NCBI GenBank assembly: GCA_905233685.1
Contig: CAJOEZ010000008.1
Span: 53,892-117,891, forward strand
Source: an uncultured Bacteroidales bacterium
GTDB lineage: Bacteria > Bacteroidota > Bacteroidia > Bacteroidales > F082
Direction of reading: 5' to 3'
DNA length: 64,000 bases
In this document: positions 51,166 to 60,475 of the stretch, piece after piece
Position numbering within the stretch: position 1 is the stretch's first letter
Layout: each line of letters begins with the position of its first letter
Translations under genes and position numbers: made by a program
The notes under the pieces: generated by a model
Databases searched by the model: none
Told to the model about the DNA's origin: nothing
The model's input: the letters and a program-made list of their open reading frames with translations, nothing else

Positions 51166-53358
51166 GGATTTTTTCTTTTTCTTGGCACGTTTTGGTGTGT
51201 CATCGAGCATTTCGAAGTCCATTTTGTGCTTGAAGAGGTCGACCGACTTTACGACCACACGCACCTCATCGCCCAGCTGGATGACGCGTCCCGTGTCCTG
51301 CCCGACCACGCGGAAATTGTCGTCGTCCAAGTAGTAATAGTCGCCGGGGAGGTTCTCGTAACGCACCAAACCCTCACATTTGTTGCCCTTCAGCTCGACA
51401 AACAAGCCCCATTTGCTCACGCCGGAGACCAAGCCTTCAAACACCTGGCCAATCTTATCTTGCAGATATTCAGCCTGTTTGTACTTGATGGACTGGCGTT
51501 CCATGTCCTCGGCTTGTTTCTCCATCTCGCTGGCGTGTTGGCACATCTCCTCGTATTTCTTCTTGTCGGCAGAACCTTGTCCTTCAAGGAGATATCGTTC
51601 AATCAGGCGATGCACCATCAAATCGGGATAGCGGCGGATGGGCGAGGTGAAGTGGGTGTAGTAGTCGAAAGCCAAGCCATAGTGCCCGATGTTGTCGGTC
51701 GAGTAAACGGCCTTTGCCATGGTGCGCACCGCCACCGACTCGATGAGGTTCTTCTCGCCCTTGCCTTCCACGTCCTCGAAAAGCTTGTTGTACGAATTCA
51801 CCAAGGTGTTGCGGTTGCTGAGGTTCATGGAATAGCCCAAGCGCGAAATCAGCAGCACGAACTTGTTGAGTTTCTCAGGGTTAGGCTCGTCATGGACACG
51901 ATAAACGAAGGTGTGGTTGTGCCATTTGCTTTCGGGCTTGCCGATGGTTTCGGCCACGGTGCGGTTGGCCAAGAGCATGAAGTCCTCAATCAGCTCATGG
52001 CTCTCGTTTTGCATGCGCACGTAAGTGTCGATGGGTTTCTTGTTCTCGTCGAGGACGAACTTCACCTCTTCCGTGTGGAAGTTGATGCTGCCTGCCTCCA
52101 TACGTTTCTCGCGCAATTTGGTCGCCAAACTATGGAAAGTCAGGATTTCTGTTTTGTAGTCGCCCTCGCCGCCCTCAATCATGGTTTGCACCTCCTCGTA
52201 GGTGTATCTCCGGCAGGATTTAATAATCGTTTTGCCAATCCAGCGGTTGTAAATCTTGGACTCGTCGTCCATTTCAAAGACTACGCTGAAAGTCAGTTTT
52301 TCCTCGTCGGGACGCAGGGAGCAGACGTTGTTGCAGAGTTTTTCGGGCAGCATGGGGATGGTGCGGTCGACGAGATAGACCGAAGTGCCGCGTTCGAGGG
52401 CTTCTTTGTCGATGGCGGAGCCTGGTTTCACGTAATGCGACACGTCAGCAATGTGCACACCCACCTCCCAATGGCCGTTGGGCAGCTTTTGCAGCGAAAT
52501 GGCATCGTCGAAGTCCTTGGCGTCAGCGGGGTCGATGGTGATGGTGAACACCTTACGGAAGTCGCGCCGCCGCTTGATTTCGTCCTTGGTGATTTTAACG
52601 GGAATCTTATTTGCCTCTTTTTCAACGTCTTTCGGAAACTCAATGGGGTATTCGTGGGCGGCCAAAATGCTTTCCATCTCCACATCATTCTCTCCAGGCT
52701 TGCCGAGCACGCGGACGATTTCGCCGAAAGGGTTGCCCGAGCCATCAGGCCAATCCACGAGGTGCGCAATGACCTTTTGGCCGTCCTTAGCGCCGTGCAG
52801 GTCGCCGCGCGGGATGAAGATGTCGACCGGCATCCAATCCACATCGGGGCGGACGTAAACATAGCCGTGCGAGATGTTGAGCAGGCCCACGAAGTCGGTG
52901 TGCTTGCGTTCCAAAACCTCCACAATTTCGCCCTCAGGCTTGCTGTTGTTGCGCTTGGGGAACATAGCCACGCGCACGCGGTCGCCGTGCAGCGCCTTGT
53001 AGGTGTTGTTGGCCGCGATGAAAATGTCTTCGCTCTCGCCGTCGTCCAAAACCACGTAAGCCTTGCCCGTCGATTTCATCTCCACCGTGCCTTCCACATA
53101 ACGCATCTTCGGGCGGAACTGCTCCATGCCCTCCGGACTCATCACATAGCTGAAAGGCTTGTTTTCCTTCAGCAAACCCTTGTCTTTCAGGTCGATGAGA
53201 AGGTTATAGACCACATCCTTGCCCGCTTGGTCACGGATTCCCATAATCTTGCAGACCTGCTTGTAGTTCTTCGGGCGAAAAGGCTCATCGGCGAAGATGC
53301 CAAGAATGACGCTGGTGAAGGTACTCAGCTTGTTTTCTATCTTTTTCTTTTTGGCCAT
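51163..53358 (-). CDS. rnr: Ribonuclease R
   Basis: Processive 3'-5' exoribonuclease that degrades structured RNA. 731 residues: N-terminal winged-helix region, cold-shock domains, the RNB catalytic domain with TIDPADAKDFDDAISLQ (metal-binding aspartates, near residue 275), ADVSHYV and FTSPIRRYPDLMVHR, then a C-terminal S1 domain (VFEGLVSGVSKWGLFVEL) and a Lys-rich tail (PKRAKKKKKS). The start is 21 nt after the stop of the S9 peptidase gene, so the two may be co-transcribed. Confidence 0.96.
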   Translation of the reverse strand: MAKKKKIENKLSTFTSVILGIFADEPFRPKNYKQVCKIMGIRDQAGKDVVYNLLIDLKDKGLLKENKPFSYVMSPEGMEQFRPKMRYVEGTVEMKSTGKAYVVLDDGESEDIFIAANNTYKALHGDRVRVAMFPKRNNSKPEGEIVEVLERKHTDFVGLLNISHGYVYVRPDVDWMPVDIFIPRGDLHGAKDGQKVIAHLVDWPDGSGNPFGEIVRVLGKPGENDVEMESILAAHEYPIEFPKDVEKEANKIPVKITKDEIKRRRDFRKVFTITIDPADAKDFDDAISLQKLPNGHWEVGVHIADVSHYVKPGSAIDKEALERGTSVYLVDRTIPMLPEKLCNNVCSLRPDEEKLTFSVVFEMDDESKIYNRWIGKTIIKSCRRYTYEEVQTMIEGGEGDYKTEILTFHSLATKLREKRMEAGSINFHTEEVKFVLDENKKPIDTYVRMQNESHELIEDFMLLANRTVAETIGKPESKWHNHTFVYRVHDEPNPEKLNKFVLLISRLGYSMNLSNRNTLVNSYNKLFEDVEGKGEKNLIESVAVRTMAKAVYSTDNIGHYGLAFDYYTHFTSPIRRYPDLMVHRLIERYLLEGQGSADKKKYEEMCQHASEMEKQAEDMERQSIKYKQAEYLQDKIGQVFEGLVSGVSKWGLFVELKGNKCEGLVRYENLPGDYYYLDDDNFRVVGQDTGRVIQLGDEVRVVVKSVDLFKHKMDFEMLDDTPKRAKKKKKS

Positions 53359-53379
53359 GGCTCGACAGTTATGGGCAAC

Positions 53380-55536
53380 TTACAGATTATCCTTAAAATA
53401 CTGCGTAATCTTGGTCACCAAATGCGCCCGGTCCATGCCATAGACATTGTGGTCGTGGCCAGGATAGACGAAATAATCGAGTTGCTTGCCGTTGTGGATA
53501 CAGTTCTCGACGAAGACGAGGCTGTGCTGCCACATCACGACGGGGTCGGTGGTGCAGTGAATCATCAGAAGTTTGCCTTCGAGTTTGTCGGTTTTGTTTT
53601 CAAGGCTAGTCAGTTCATAGCCTTCAGGATTCTCCTCAGGCGTGTCCATGTAACGTTCGCCGTACATGATTTCGTAGTACTTCCAATCCAACACGGGACC
53701 ACCAGCCACGCTCACCTTGAACACTTCAGGGTGGTTGATTTTCAGCGAAGTAGACATAAAGCCGCCATAGCTCCAGCCGTCGCTGCCAATGCGGTTGGCA
53801 TCAACGTAGGGCAAGGTCTTCAGCCACTCGATGCCCTTCATTTGGTCGCGCATTTCGAGTTGACCACACTGGCGGTGGATACATTGCTCGAAGGCCTCGC
53901 CACGGTCGGCGGAACCACGGTTGTCGAGGGTGAAGACGAGGAAGCCTTCTTGGGCGAGGTAGTTCAAGTAAATGCCTGCACCGGCCAACCAGGAGTCAGT
54001 AATCAGTTGGGCGTGAGGGCCGCCATAGACGTAAACCACTACGGGATATTTCTTCGAAGCATCGAAGTTGTAAGGCTTGATGAGGCGCGTGTAGAGCGTT
54101 TGTCCGTCATCGGCCTTAAGCGTACCGAGGGTGGTCTCACCGATGTAATAGTCTTTCAACGGATTCTCGGCCTCATGCAAACGTTTGACGAACTTGCCGT
54201 TTTTGTCCTGCAAGTCCACGTTGAGTGGCACATCGGTGCTGCTGTAAACATCGATGAAATATTTGCCGTCAGCGGAAGGTGTCACATCGTGCGTGCCGTG
54301 CTCCTTGGTGATTTGAGTGGCTTTGCCGCTCTTGATGTCCATCATGTAGCAGTGGCGTTCCAACGGGCTGACCTCGGTGCTGCGGTAATAGATTTGGCTG
54401 CCGTCCTTCGAGAAGCCGTTGAAGTCGGTGATGACGAAGTCGCCCTTGGTGAGTTGGCGCACCGTGCCTTTGCTGATGGTATATAAATAAAGGTGATAGT
54501 AGCCGTCGCGCTGGGCCTTCCAGATGAACTGGTCGGGGTTGTCGGGGAGGAAGTAAGCGGGGCCTTGCGGCTCCACATACTGCTCGTCGCGGTCTTCAAA
54601 GATGGTTTGTATAAAGTCGCCCGTGATGGCATTGTACTCATTGAATTTCAGGTGGTTCTGCTGACGATTCAGGATGCCGATATAGATGCGTTTGTTGTCG
54701 GGATTCCAGGTGATGGCCGTGAGATATTGCTCGGCGGGTTCACCCGTCTTGACCACGATTTCCTTACTCGTAGCGATGTTGTAAATATGCAACGTCACCT
54801 CGTGGCTCGTCATGCCGGCCATGGGGTATTTGATAGGCTCTGCCGTGGCGATGCGTTTGTCAATGTTGACCAAAGGATAATCGGTCACCATGCGCTCGTC
54901 CATGCTGTAGTAAGCTAGGAACTTGCCATCGGGTGACCAGAAAATGCCGCCGTCGATGGCGAACTCGTTGCGGTGGACGCTCTGACCGGCAATGACACCT
55001 TCTGGGTTGTCGGTGATTTGGATTTGCTTGTCGCCGTTGGCCACATAGAGGTTGTTGTCGATGGTGTAGGCAACGCGCATGGTTTCCTTGCAAAGCGTTT
55101 GGTTTTCGGCATCCTGCGGGACGGAAGTCAGCGGCTCAATGGTTTGCTTTTTAAGGTCGAGGCGGTTAAGGGTGATGCCGTCTTTGCCCACGGCGTAGAA
55201 GCTGGCTTGGTACGCATTAAGCCAGGTCAGTTGCGGGATGCGACGCAGACTGTCAATGCCAGCAGCATGAGCGTAACTGTTCAGCTCGTCCAAAGTGAGG
55301 AAAGAGGTCTCCTTGCCTTTGCTGTCGGGCGAAAGGGTAACGATTTCGTTGCCTTTCACCTTCATGAGGATGTCGGTGTCGCCTACCCATTTCAGTTGGT
55401 TGGGGCGTTGCGCATAAAGGCTGCGGTTGTTGTAAGAAGCGTCTTCGGGCGTGAAGAGTTTCTTTTCCTGCGCTTGTGTGGGCAGGGCGATGGCCATTGT
55501 GAGGGCCAACGTTAATGCGATAAAAAACTTATTCAT
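53380..55536 (-). CDS. S9 family prolyl oligopeptidase / dipeptidyl peptidase IV
   Basis: 718 residues from ATG 55536 (MNKFFIALTLALTMAIALPTQAQ signal peptide). An N-terminal eight-bladed DPP-IV-type beta-propeller (about 30-470) precedes an alpha/beta-hydrolase domain. The triad is visible: nucleophile Ser589 in GWSYGG, Asp in TTDPVVMW, His in PGHDHNV. The LYTRLIKPYNFD and VYVYGGPHAQLI segments are typical of the family. It removes X-Pro/X-Ala dipeptides from peptides in the periplasm or outer membrane, used in protein scavenging. It starts 35 nt after the TonB-dependent receptor gene, so uptake and peptide trimming may be linked. Confidence 0.93.
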   Translation of the reverse strand: MNKFFIALTLALTMAIALPTQAQEKKLFTPEDASYNNRSLYAQRPNQLKWVGDTDILMKVKGNEIVTLSPDSKGKETSFLTLDELNSYAHAAGIDSLRRIPQLTWLNAYQASFYAVGKDGITLNRLDLKKQTIEPLTSVPQDAENQTLCKETMRVAYTIDNNLYVANGDKQIQITDNPEGVIAGQSVHRNEFAIDGGIFWSPDGKFLAYYSMDERMVTDYPLVNIDKRIATAEPIKYPMAGMTSHEVTLHIYNIATSKEIVVKTGEPAEQYLTAITWNPDNKRIYIGILNRQQNHLKFNEYNAITGDFIQTIFEDRDEQYVEPQGPAYFLPDNPDQFIWKAQRDGYYHLYLYTISKGTVRQLTKGDFVITDFNGFSKDGSQIYYRSTEVSPLERHCYMMDIKSGKATQITKEHGTHDVTPSADGKYFIDVYSSTDVPLNVDLQDKNGKFVKRLHEAENPLKDYYIGETTLGTLKADDGQTLYTRLIKPYNFDASKKYPVVVYVYGGPHAQLITDSWLAGAGIYLNYLAQEGFLVFTLDNRGSADRGEAFEQCIHRQCGQLEMRDQMKGIEWLKTLPYVDANRIGSDGWSYGGFMSTSLKINHPEVFKVSVAGGPVLDWKYYEIMYGERYMDTPEENPEGYELTSLENKTDKLEGKLLMIHCTTDPVVMWQHSLVFVENCIHNGKQLDYFVYPGHDHNVYGMDRAHLVTKITQYFKDNL

Positions 55537-55571
55537 TTTGCTTGTAGGTTTATAATTCGGTGTAAATAGAT

Positions 55572-58091
55572 TCAAAACTCCATCACCAGCTTAACATTAA
55601 TATACCTCGGCGTCAGGTAATTGTTCACGCTGTAATAAACATTGTCGATGTACTTGACCCAGAGGTACGAAATCGTGTTGTTGATGTTGAGCAAGTTGAA
55701 CACATCCACGCTGATGTACATATTTTTGATATAGCGCAGTGGATTGCCCCTGCTAAAGCTGCTGCCCTCGTGAATCAACTGTTTGCTGAAGCCTATGTCG
55801 ACGCGGCGATAAGGCGGATAGTTGCGGTAGGGGCTGTAAAAGTCGGAATTGTTTGCGTTGACGGGAAATCCCGTGCCGAAGTTCAAGGTCATGTTGACGC
55901 GCCAAGTGGGGGCAAAGGGGATGTAATCCTGGAAAAAGAGTGAGAAGCTAATCAATTGGTTTGAAGGGCGCACATGCCAGCCAAGTGACAGCGTATCAGC
56001 CACATCCGCATCGTTATGGTAGTAGAACGGGAGCGTGTCACCATTCACCCCGAGCAGGCAATAATCGCCGCGAATGTCCTCCTTCGTGTTCATGAAGGAG
56101 AGGCTGGCCCAGCTGTCGATGCCTTTCACGAACTCGCCGTTCACCTTGAAATCGATTCCCGTGGCGTAGGCCCGCGCCGACTGGTCGGCGTAATAGCGGA
56201 TGCGCACGTTGTCCACATCGTAGGGAATCACATGCGTGCAATACTTGAAATATGCTTCCGAAGTCAAGATGAACGGGCGGTTCCAAGCACGGAACTTGAA
56301 ATCGTTGCCCACAACCACCTGATACGATTGCTGTGCCTTGGCGTCCAAAAATAAGGTACCATCCATGTTGCGGATTTCTCGGTAGAACGGCGTTTGGTTA
56401 TACACACCTCCCGAAAGGCGGTAAACCAGCTCATGCTTCTCGTTTTCAGGTTTATACGCGATGCCAGCACGCGGACTGACATACACCTTTTTATTGTAGC
56501 CCCAATAATTGGCCCGAACGCCGGCAGTAATTACAATCTCGCCTTTTTCTTTTTGGATGGTCCATGAGTTTTGTACAAAGCCGTCTACATTATTAATAGA
56601 GAGCCTATTGTGCGCCTTGTGCGTGAAGTCCATCCCGATTTCGGGTAAAATGTCAGGATAAACGCCCACAATATCAGGCGGATGCGGCAAGGTGTAGCCC
56701 GCCGAATCCATCACCTGCCACTCGTCTACCACGTCATCGATTTCCTGATGCTGGAAACGCAAGCCCCATTTCAGCAGACAGGGGTCGAAAGAATACAGCC
56801 CCTTGTGGTCGAAATTGTACACTTGCGCGTAAAACGAATTTCGGGCATGTTTTATCTGTGTTCCAACCTCGTGGTTTTCAATAACTTCTCCGAAATCCTC
56901 GGAACCAAAAGAAGTGTTGCGCTGCCCAAAGAAATACTGGCCCAGCACATCGTAGGTCTCAGTTTCATAAGTCGAGTAGGCCGAGGCTATCCACTTCAGA
57001 TTCAGGTTGTTATTGGGCTTGTACGACAAAGTCAAAGCACCCAAGCCCATGGTGTAATCGTCGACTTCTTGACCTTCAAAATACACATTGAGCTGAAGCG
57101 CCATATTAATGGTACCCGTGTTGGTCTTTGCGCTCTGAGGTATCAGCATGTATCGGTTTTTGGAATAATAGCCCAACACCGACAGGTCCCATTTCGGGCT
57201 GAGGCTGTAATTAAACAGCGCCTGCACATCCGTGAAGATGGGTCGATAATCGCCTTTGGTATTCATCAGGCCAAGGGCAAGGCTAGTGTTTTTGTAGCGC
57301 GCACCGACCAAATAGCTGAACTTGTCTTTACCAACAGTGCCTTCCACATAAGCCTCAGCACCCAACAGACTCACGTTCAGCGAGCCCGCTGTTTCTTGTG
57401 GACGTTTGTAGGTCACGTCCAAGACCGATGACATTTTGTCGCCATATTCAGCAGCAAAACCGCCAGCGGAGAACTCGATATTGCTGACCAACTGCGAATT
57501 GACGAAACTCAAGCCCTCCTGTTGTCCCGTTCCGACGAGGAACGGACGGTAAATCTCGATGCCGTTGACGTAAACCAAATTCTCGTCAAAGCTGCCACCG
57601 CGCACGCTGTATTGCGAACTGAGCTCGTTGTTCGACACCACGCCCGGCAAGGTCTTGATAAGCGTCTCCACGCCACCGCCTATCGAGGGCACCAGCGTTG
57701 CCTGCTTGGCATCGAGGTGTGTCAAGCTGGAGGCATCGGTGGCACGGTCACTGATAATGACATCGGGCAAGTCGGTGGCTGTCGATTTCAGCGTGACATC
57801 AAGCTTCCGTTTTTCGCCTTTCTTGAGCCGCACTGGTATTTGTTGCGGCTCGAATCCGATGTAGGAGAAGCTGATAATCAGTGTCGTGTCTGAAATCACC
57901 GATAGTTCGTATGCACCTCTGCTGTTGGTGGTTTGGCCCACCAACAAGTCGAGAACTACCACGGTAACCATCTCGATGGGACGGTTGTGCTCATCGGTCA
58001 CCTTGCCGTATATGGTACCTACAGGCGACTGCTGGGCACGCAAGGCCATCGAGACGAGCAACAACACTATGACGAGAAGCTTCTGACGCAT
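55572..58091 (-). CDS. TonB-dependent outer-membrane receptor
   Basis: 839 residues from ATG 58091 (MRQKLLVIVLLLVSMALRAQ signal peptide). An N-terminal carboxypeptidase-regulatory-like domain (about 25-110: GTIYGKVTDEHNRPIEMVTV) precedes the plug (about 130-240: GGGVETLIKTLPGVVSNNEL, SVRGGSFDENLVYVNGIEIY) and a 22-strand-type barrel ending with Phe (VKLVMEF). It lacks a SusD partner gene. The substrate is not readable; the neighbour is a dipeptidyl peptidase, so a peptide-derived ligand is possible. The start was set at the signal peptide, ignoring 84 nt of in-frame upstream sequence. Confidence 0.93.
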   Translation of the reverse strand: MRQKLLVIVLLLVSMALRAQQSPVGTIYGKVTDEHNRPIEMVTVVVLDLLVGQTTNSRGAYELSVISDTTLIISFSYIGFEPQQIPVRLKKGEKRKLDVTLKSTATDLPDVIISDRATDASSLTHLDAKQATLVPSIGGGVETLIKTLPGVVSNNELSSQYSVRGGSFDENLVYVNGIEIYRPFLVGTGQQEGLSFVNSQLVSNIEFSAGGFAAEYGDKMSSVLDVTYKRPQETAGSLNVSLLGAEAYVEGTVGKDKFSYLVGARYKNTSLALGLMNTKGDYRPIFTDVQALFNYSLSPKWDLSVLGYYSKNRYMLIPQSAKTNTGTINMALQLNVYFEGQEVDDYTMGLGALTLSYKPNNNLNLKWIASAYSTYETETYDVLGQYFFGQRNTSFGSEDFGEVIENHEVGTQIKHARNSFYAQVYNFDHKGLYSFDPCLLKWGLRFQHQEIDDVVDEWQVMDSAGYTLPHPPDIVGVYPDILPEIGMDFTHKAHNRLSINNVDGFVQNSWTIQKEKGEIVITAGVRANYWGYNKKVYVSPRAGIAYKPENEKHELVYRLSGGVYNQTPFYREIRNMDGTLFLDAKAQQSYQVVVGNDFKFRAWNRPFILTSEAYFKYCTHVIPYDVDNVRIRYYADQSARAYATGIDFKVNGEFVKGIDSWASLSFMNTKEDIRGDYCLLGVNGDTLPFYYHNDADVADTLSLGWHVRPSNQLISFSLFFQDYIPFAPTWRVNMTLNFGTGFPVNANNSDFYSPYRNYPPYRRVDIGFSKQLIHEGSSFSRGNPLRYIKNMYISVDVFNLLNINNTISYLWVKYIDNVYYSVNNYLTPRYINVKLVMEF

Positions 58092-58208
58092 AAAAAGATA
58101 ACTGACAAAAGGCTGAAATATTATCTGCGAGTTTGATTTTGAGACGTTGCCAAACAAAAAAAGCCGCCGCGCCAAGCACAGCAGCTATATTTTCGTCCGT
58201 TCAAGGGA

Positions 58209-58451
58209 TTACCAACGTTGAAGGTTGCCCTTTTCGGAGGCGTCCATCAAGGCTTGATAAACACCCTTCTTGTCGATGGTGCGCAAACCGGCAGCCGAGA
58301 CCTTCAGGACCACCCACTCGTCCCATTCCGGAACGTAGAACTTCTTGATTTTCAGATTCGGATCGAACGTTCTCTTGGTCTTCTTATTGGAGTGGGAAAC
58401 GTTGTTACCGTGCATAACCTTTTTACCGGTGATTTGACAAACTTTTGACAT
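58209..58451 (-). CDS. rpmB: 50S ribosomal protein L28
   Basis: 80-residue basic ribosomal protein with the L28 opening [27 protein letters not shown] and the C-terminal [14 protein letters not shown]. In many Bacteroidota it is followed by rpmG (L33) and a small DUF4295 gene; here only 117 nt separate it from the receptor gene, so those partners are elsewhere. Own promoter at 58534-58507. Confidence 0.97.
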   Translation of the reverse strand: MSKVCQITGKKVMHGNNVSHSNKKTKRTFDPNLKIKKFYVPEWDEWVVLKVSAAGLRTIDKKGVYQALMDASEKGNLQRW

Positions 58452-58506
58452 GACTCTTATTCCTTTTCCTTAAATGATTAACAATTGTCTTTTATCTAAC
58501 GGGCTG

Positions 58507-58534
58507 CAAAAGTACAAATATTTTCTTTTTCAAA
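58507..58534 (-). promoter_or_regulatory. Promoter of rpmB
   Basis: Minus strand: TTTG (58534-58531), 16 bp, TACTTTTG (58514-58507). The leader is about 50 nt. Confidence 0.5.
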
Positions 58535-58622
58535 GTCGTTTTCTGAAAAAAATGCGTCAAAAAATTGCCAAACGCTGTTTTTTTTCGGCTCTACAGGCAA
58601 GATTGTTCATTGAAAGAAGCCC

Positions 58623-59609
58623 TTATTGAATGTTTTGGGCGTCTTCAACCTCTTTTGCTTCCTCCTCATGATGCCGCTTGTAGGCATTCACGATATCCGT
58701 TACGAGGCGATGTCGCACCACATCCTTGTCGTCCAAATAGATGAACTCTATGCCGCGAACATCCTTCAAAACCTCCATAGCTTGAGGCAATCCTGAAGGT
58801 GTTTTTGGCGGCAGGTCGATTTGGGTGATGTCGCCAGTGACGATGAACTTGGCCGAGCGTCCCATACGGGTGAGGAACATTTTCAACTGGCTTCGGGTGG
58901 CGTTTTGTGCCTCGTCTAAGATGACGAAAGCATGGTCAAGGGTGCGACCGCGCATGAAGGCCAACGGTGCAATCTCGATAGTGTGGTCTTCGAGATAACC
59001 TTCTAATTTCGAGGACGGTATCATGTCGCGCAAAGCATCATACAGGGGTTGCAGATACGGGTCAAGTTTGTCTTTCAAGTCGCCAGGAAGGAAGCCCAAG
59101 TGCTCGTCGGCTTCGACGGCAGGTCGGGTTAAAATGATTCTTCTTACTTGTCTGGCCTTCAAAGCCCTGACAGCCAAAGCCACAGCGGTGTACGTTTTTC
59201 CCGTTCCTGCCGGACCAATGGCAAAAACCAAATCTTTTTGTTCCGAAGCCGTCACCATGCGTTTTTGGTTGGTAGTGATAGCTTTGACGGGTACTCCGCT
59301 GCGTCCAAAAACCAGCACATCGCTCTCCGACATTTTCTGTTGCAGCTCCGTCTCAGTACTGGCCATCATCACATCCTCAATGGTCTGCGCGGTGATTTTG
59401 CCGAAACGCTCTAATTGCATCATCAGGGTTTCATAGCGGCTGATGAAATAATCAATTTCGTCCTCGTCGCCTATCACCTTCACGAAATCGCCGCGCGCGA
59501 TGATTTTCAGCTTGGGAAACATGCTTTTCACCAAGTCTAAATACTTGTCGTTGGGACCGTGAAGTTCTTTAGGATCAACGTTTTCTATCTGAAGAATCTG
59601 TTCTGCCAT
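58623..59609 (-). CDS. PhoH-family ATPase
   Basis: 328 residues from ATG 59609 (MAEQILQIENVDPKELHGPND). PhoH domain: Walker A AIGPAGTGKTYTAVALAVRAL near residue 145, LTRPAVEADEHLGFLPGDL, Walker B FVILDEAQNATRSQLKMFLTR, and VTGDITQIDLP. An N-terminal KH-like region is likely. PhoH/YbeZ-type ATPases work with ribosome maturation or RNA metabolism, often near ybeY, which is not adjacent here. The longer in-frame extension (to 59762) overlaps the divergent promoter region and is rejected. Confidence 0.93.
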   Translation of the reverse strand: MAEQILQIENVDPKELHGPNDKYLDLVKSMFPKLKIIARGDFVKVIGDEDEIDYFISRYETLMMQLERFGKITAQTIEDVMMASTETELQQKMSESDVLVFGRSGVPVKAITTNQKRMVTASEQKDLVFAIGPAGTGKTYTAVALAVRALKARQVRRIILTRPAVEADEHLGFLPGDLKDKLDPYLQPLYDALRDMIPSSKLEGYLEDHTIEIAPLAFMRGRTLDHAFVILDEAQNATRSQLKMFLTRMGRSAKFIVTGDITQIDLPPKTPSGLPQAMEVLKDVRGIEFIYLDDKDVVRHRLVTDIVNAYKRHHEEEAKEVEDAQNIQ

Positions 59610-59627
59610 ATATGAGAAATCAGGGTG

Positions 59628-59685
59628 CAAACTTACACAAAAACCCCGAATTAAATGTCCGCAAAAAGAAAAATTCTTACCTTTG
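59628..59685. promoter_or_regulatory. Divergent promoters of phoH-like gene (-) and amn (+)
   Basis: TAAGTTTG on the minus strand (59635-59628) faces the phoH-like gene. TACCTTTG (59678-59685) faces amn, 19 nt before its ATG. -33 elements are weak for both. Confidence 0.5.
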
Positions 59686-59704
59686 CGCAAATATTCAGAA
59701 GCGA

Positions 59705-60475
59705 ATGAAAACCAAACAAGAAATAGTGGAAAACTGGCTGCCGCGCTACACGGGGCTGCCATTGGAGAAGTTTGGGAAGTACATCCTGCTGACCAATTTC
59801 CAGAATTATGTCGAGCGTTTTGCTGAGTGGCAGGGCGTTGAGGTGGTGGGGCGCGACAAGTCGATGCCCTGCGCCACCGACGGCGAAATCACCATCATCA
59901 ATTTCAGCATGGGCAGCGCCAACGCAGCCACCATCATGGACTTGTTGAGCGCCATCCATCCAAAAGCCGTCCTGTTTCTCGGCAAATGCGGCGGCGTGAA
60001 AAAGAAGAATAAGGTGGGAGACCTGATTCTGCCTATCGCAGCCATTCGTGGCGAAGGTACCTCAAACGACTATTTCCCGCCCGAAGTGCCTGCGCTTCCG
60101 GCATTCAGCCTCGAAAAAGCCATCTCCACCACTATCCGCGACTACGGCCGCGACTATTGGACAGGCACGGTTTATACCACCAACCGCCGTGTTTGGGAAC
60201 ACGACGATGATTTCAAGGAATACCTCCGCAAGACGCGCTGCATGGCCGTTGATATGGAAACGGCGACTATCTTTATGGTCGGATTCCACAACGAAATCCC
60301 GACAGGCGCACTGCTGCTCGTTTCCGACAACCCCATGGTGCCCGAAGGCGTGAAAACTGAGGAAAGCGACAATAACGTGAGCAAGAACTATGTCGGCGAG
60401 CACCTGCGCATTGGCATCGACTCGCTGCGACAGCTTATTAATAATGGTATCACTGTCAAGCACTTGAAATTCTGA
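59705..60475 (+). CDS. amn: AMP nucleosidase (short form)
   Basis: Hydrolyses AMP to adenine and ribose-5-phosphate. 256 residues of the nucleoside phosphorylase superfamily with GRDKSMPCATDGEITIINFS, MGSANAATIMDLL, LFLGKCGG and the catalytic-region AVDMETATIF. It corresponds to the C-terminal catalytic domain of E. coli Amn (about 484 residues) and lacks the N-terminal regulatory domain, as in other Bacteroidota. ATG 59705 follows its -7 box by 19 nt. The stop overlaps the ATG of holA (TGATG), so both are co-translated. Confidence 0.9.
   Translation: MKTKQEIVENWLPRYTGLPLEKFGKYILLTNFQNYVERFAEWQGVEVVGRDKSMPCATDGEITIINFSMGSANAATIMDLLSAIHPKAVLFLGKCGGVKKKNKVGDLILPIAAIRGEGTSNDYFPPEVPALPAFSLEKAISTTIRDYGRDYWTGTVYTTNRRVWEHDDDFKEYLRKTRCMAVDMETATIFMVGFHNEIPTGALLLVSDNPMVPEGVKTEESDNNVSKNYVGEHLRIGIDSLRQLINNGITVKHLKF

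Noticed and set aside
51226..54486. 1,086-codon plus-strand frame across rnr and the S9 peptidase gene
   Set aside because: It spans two well-recognised genes on the other strand and encodes a low-complexity V/H/A/L-rich sequence typical of antisense codon bias.
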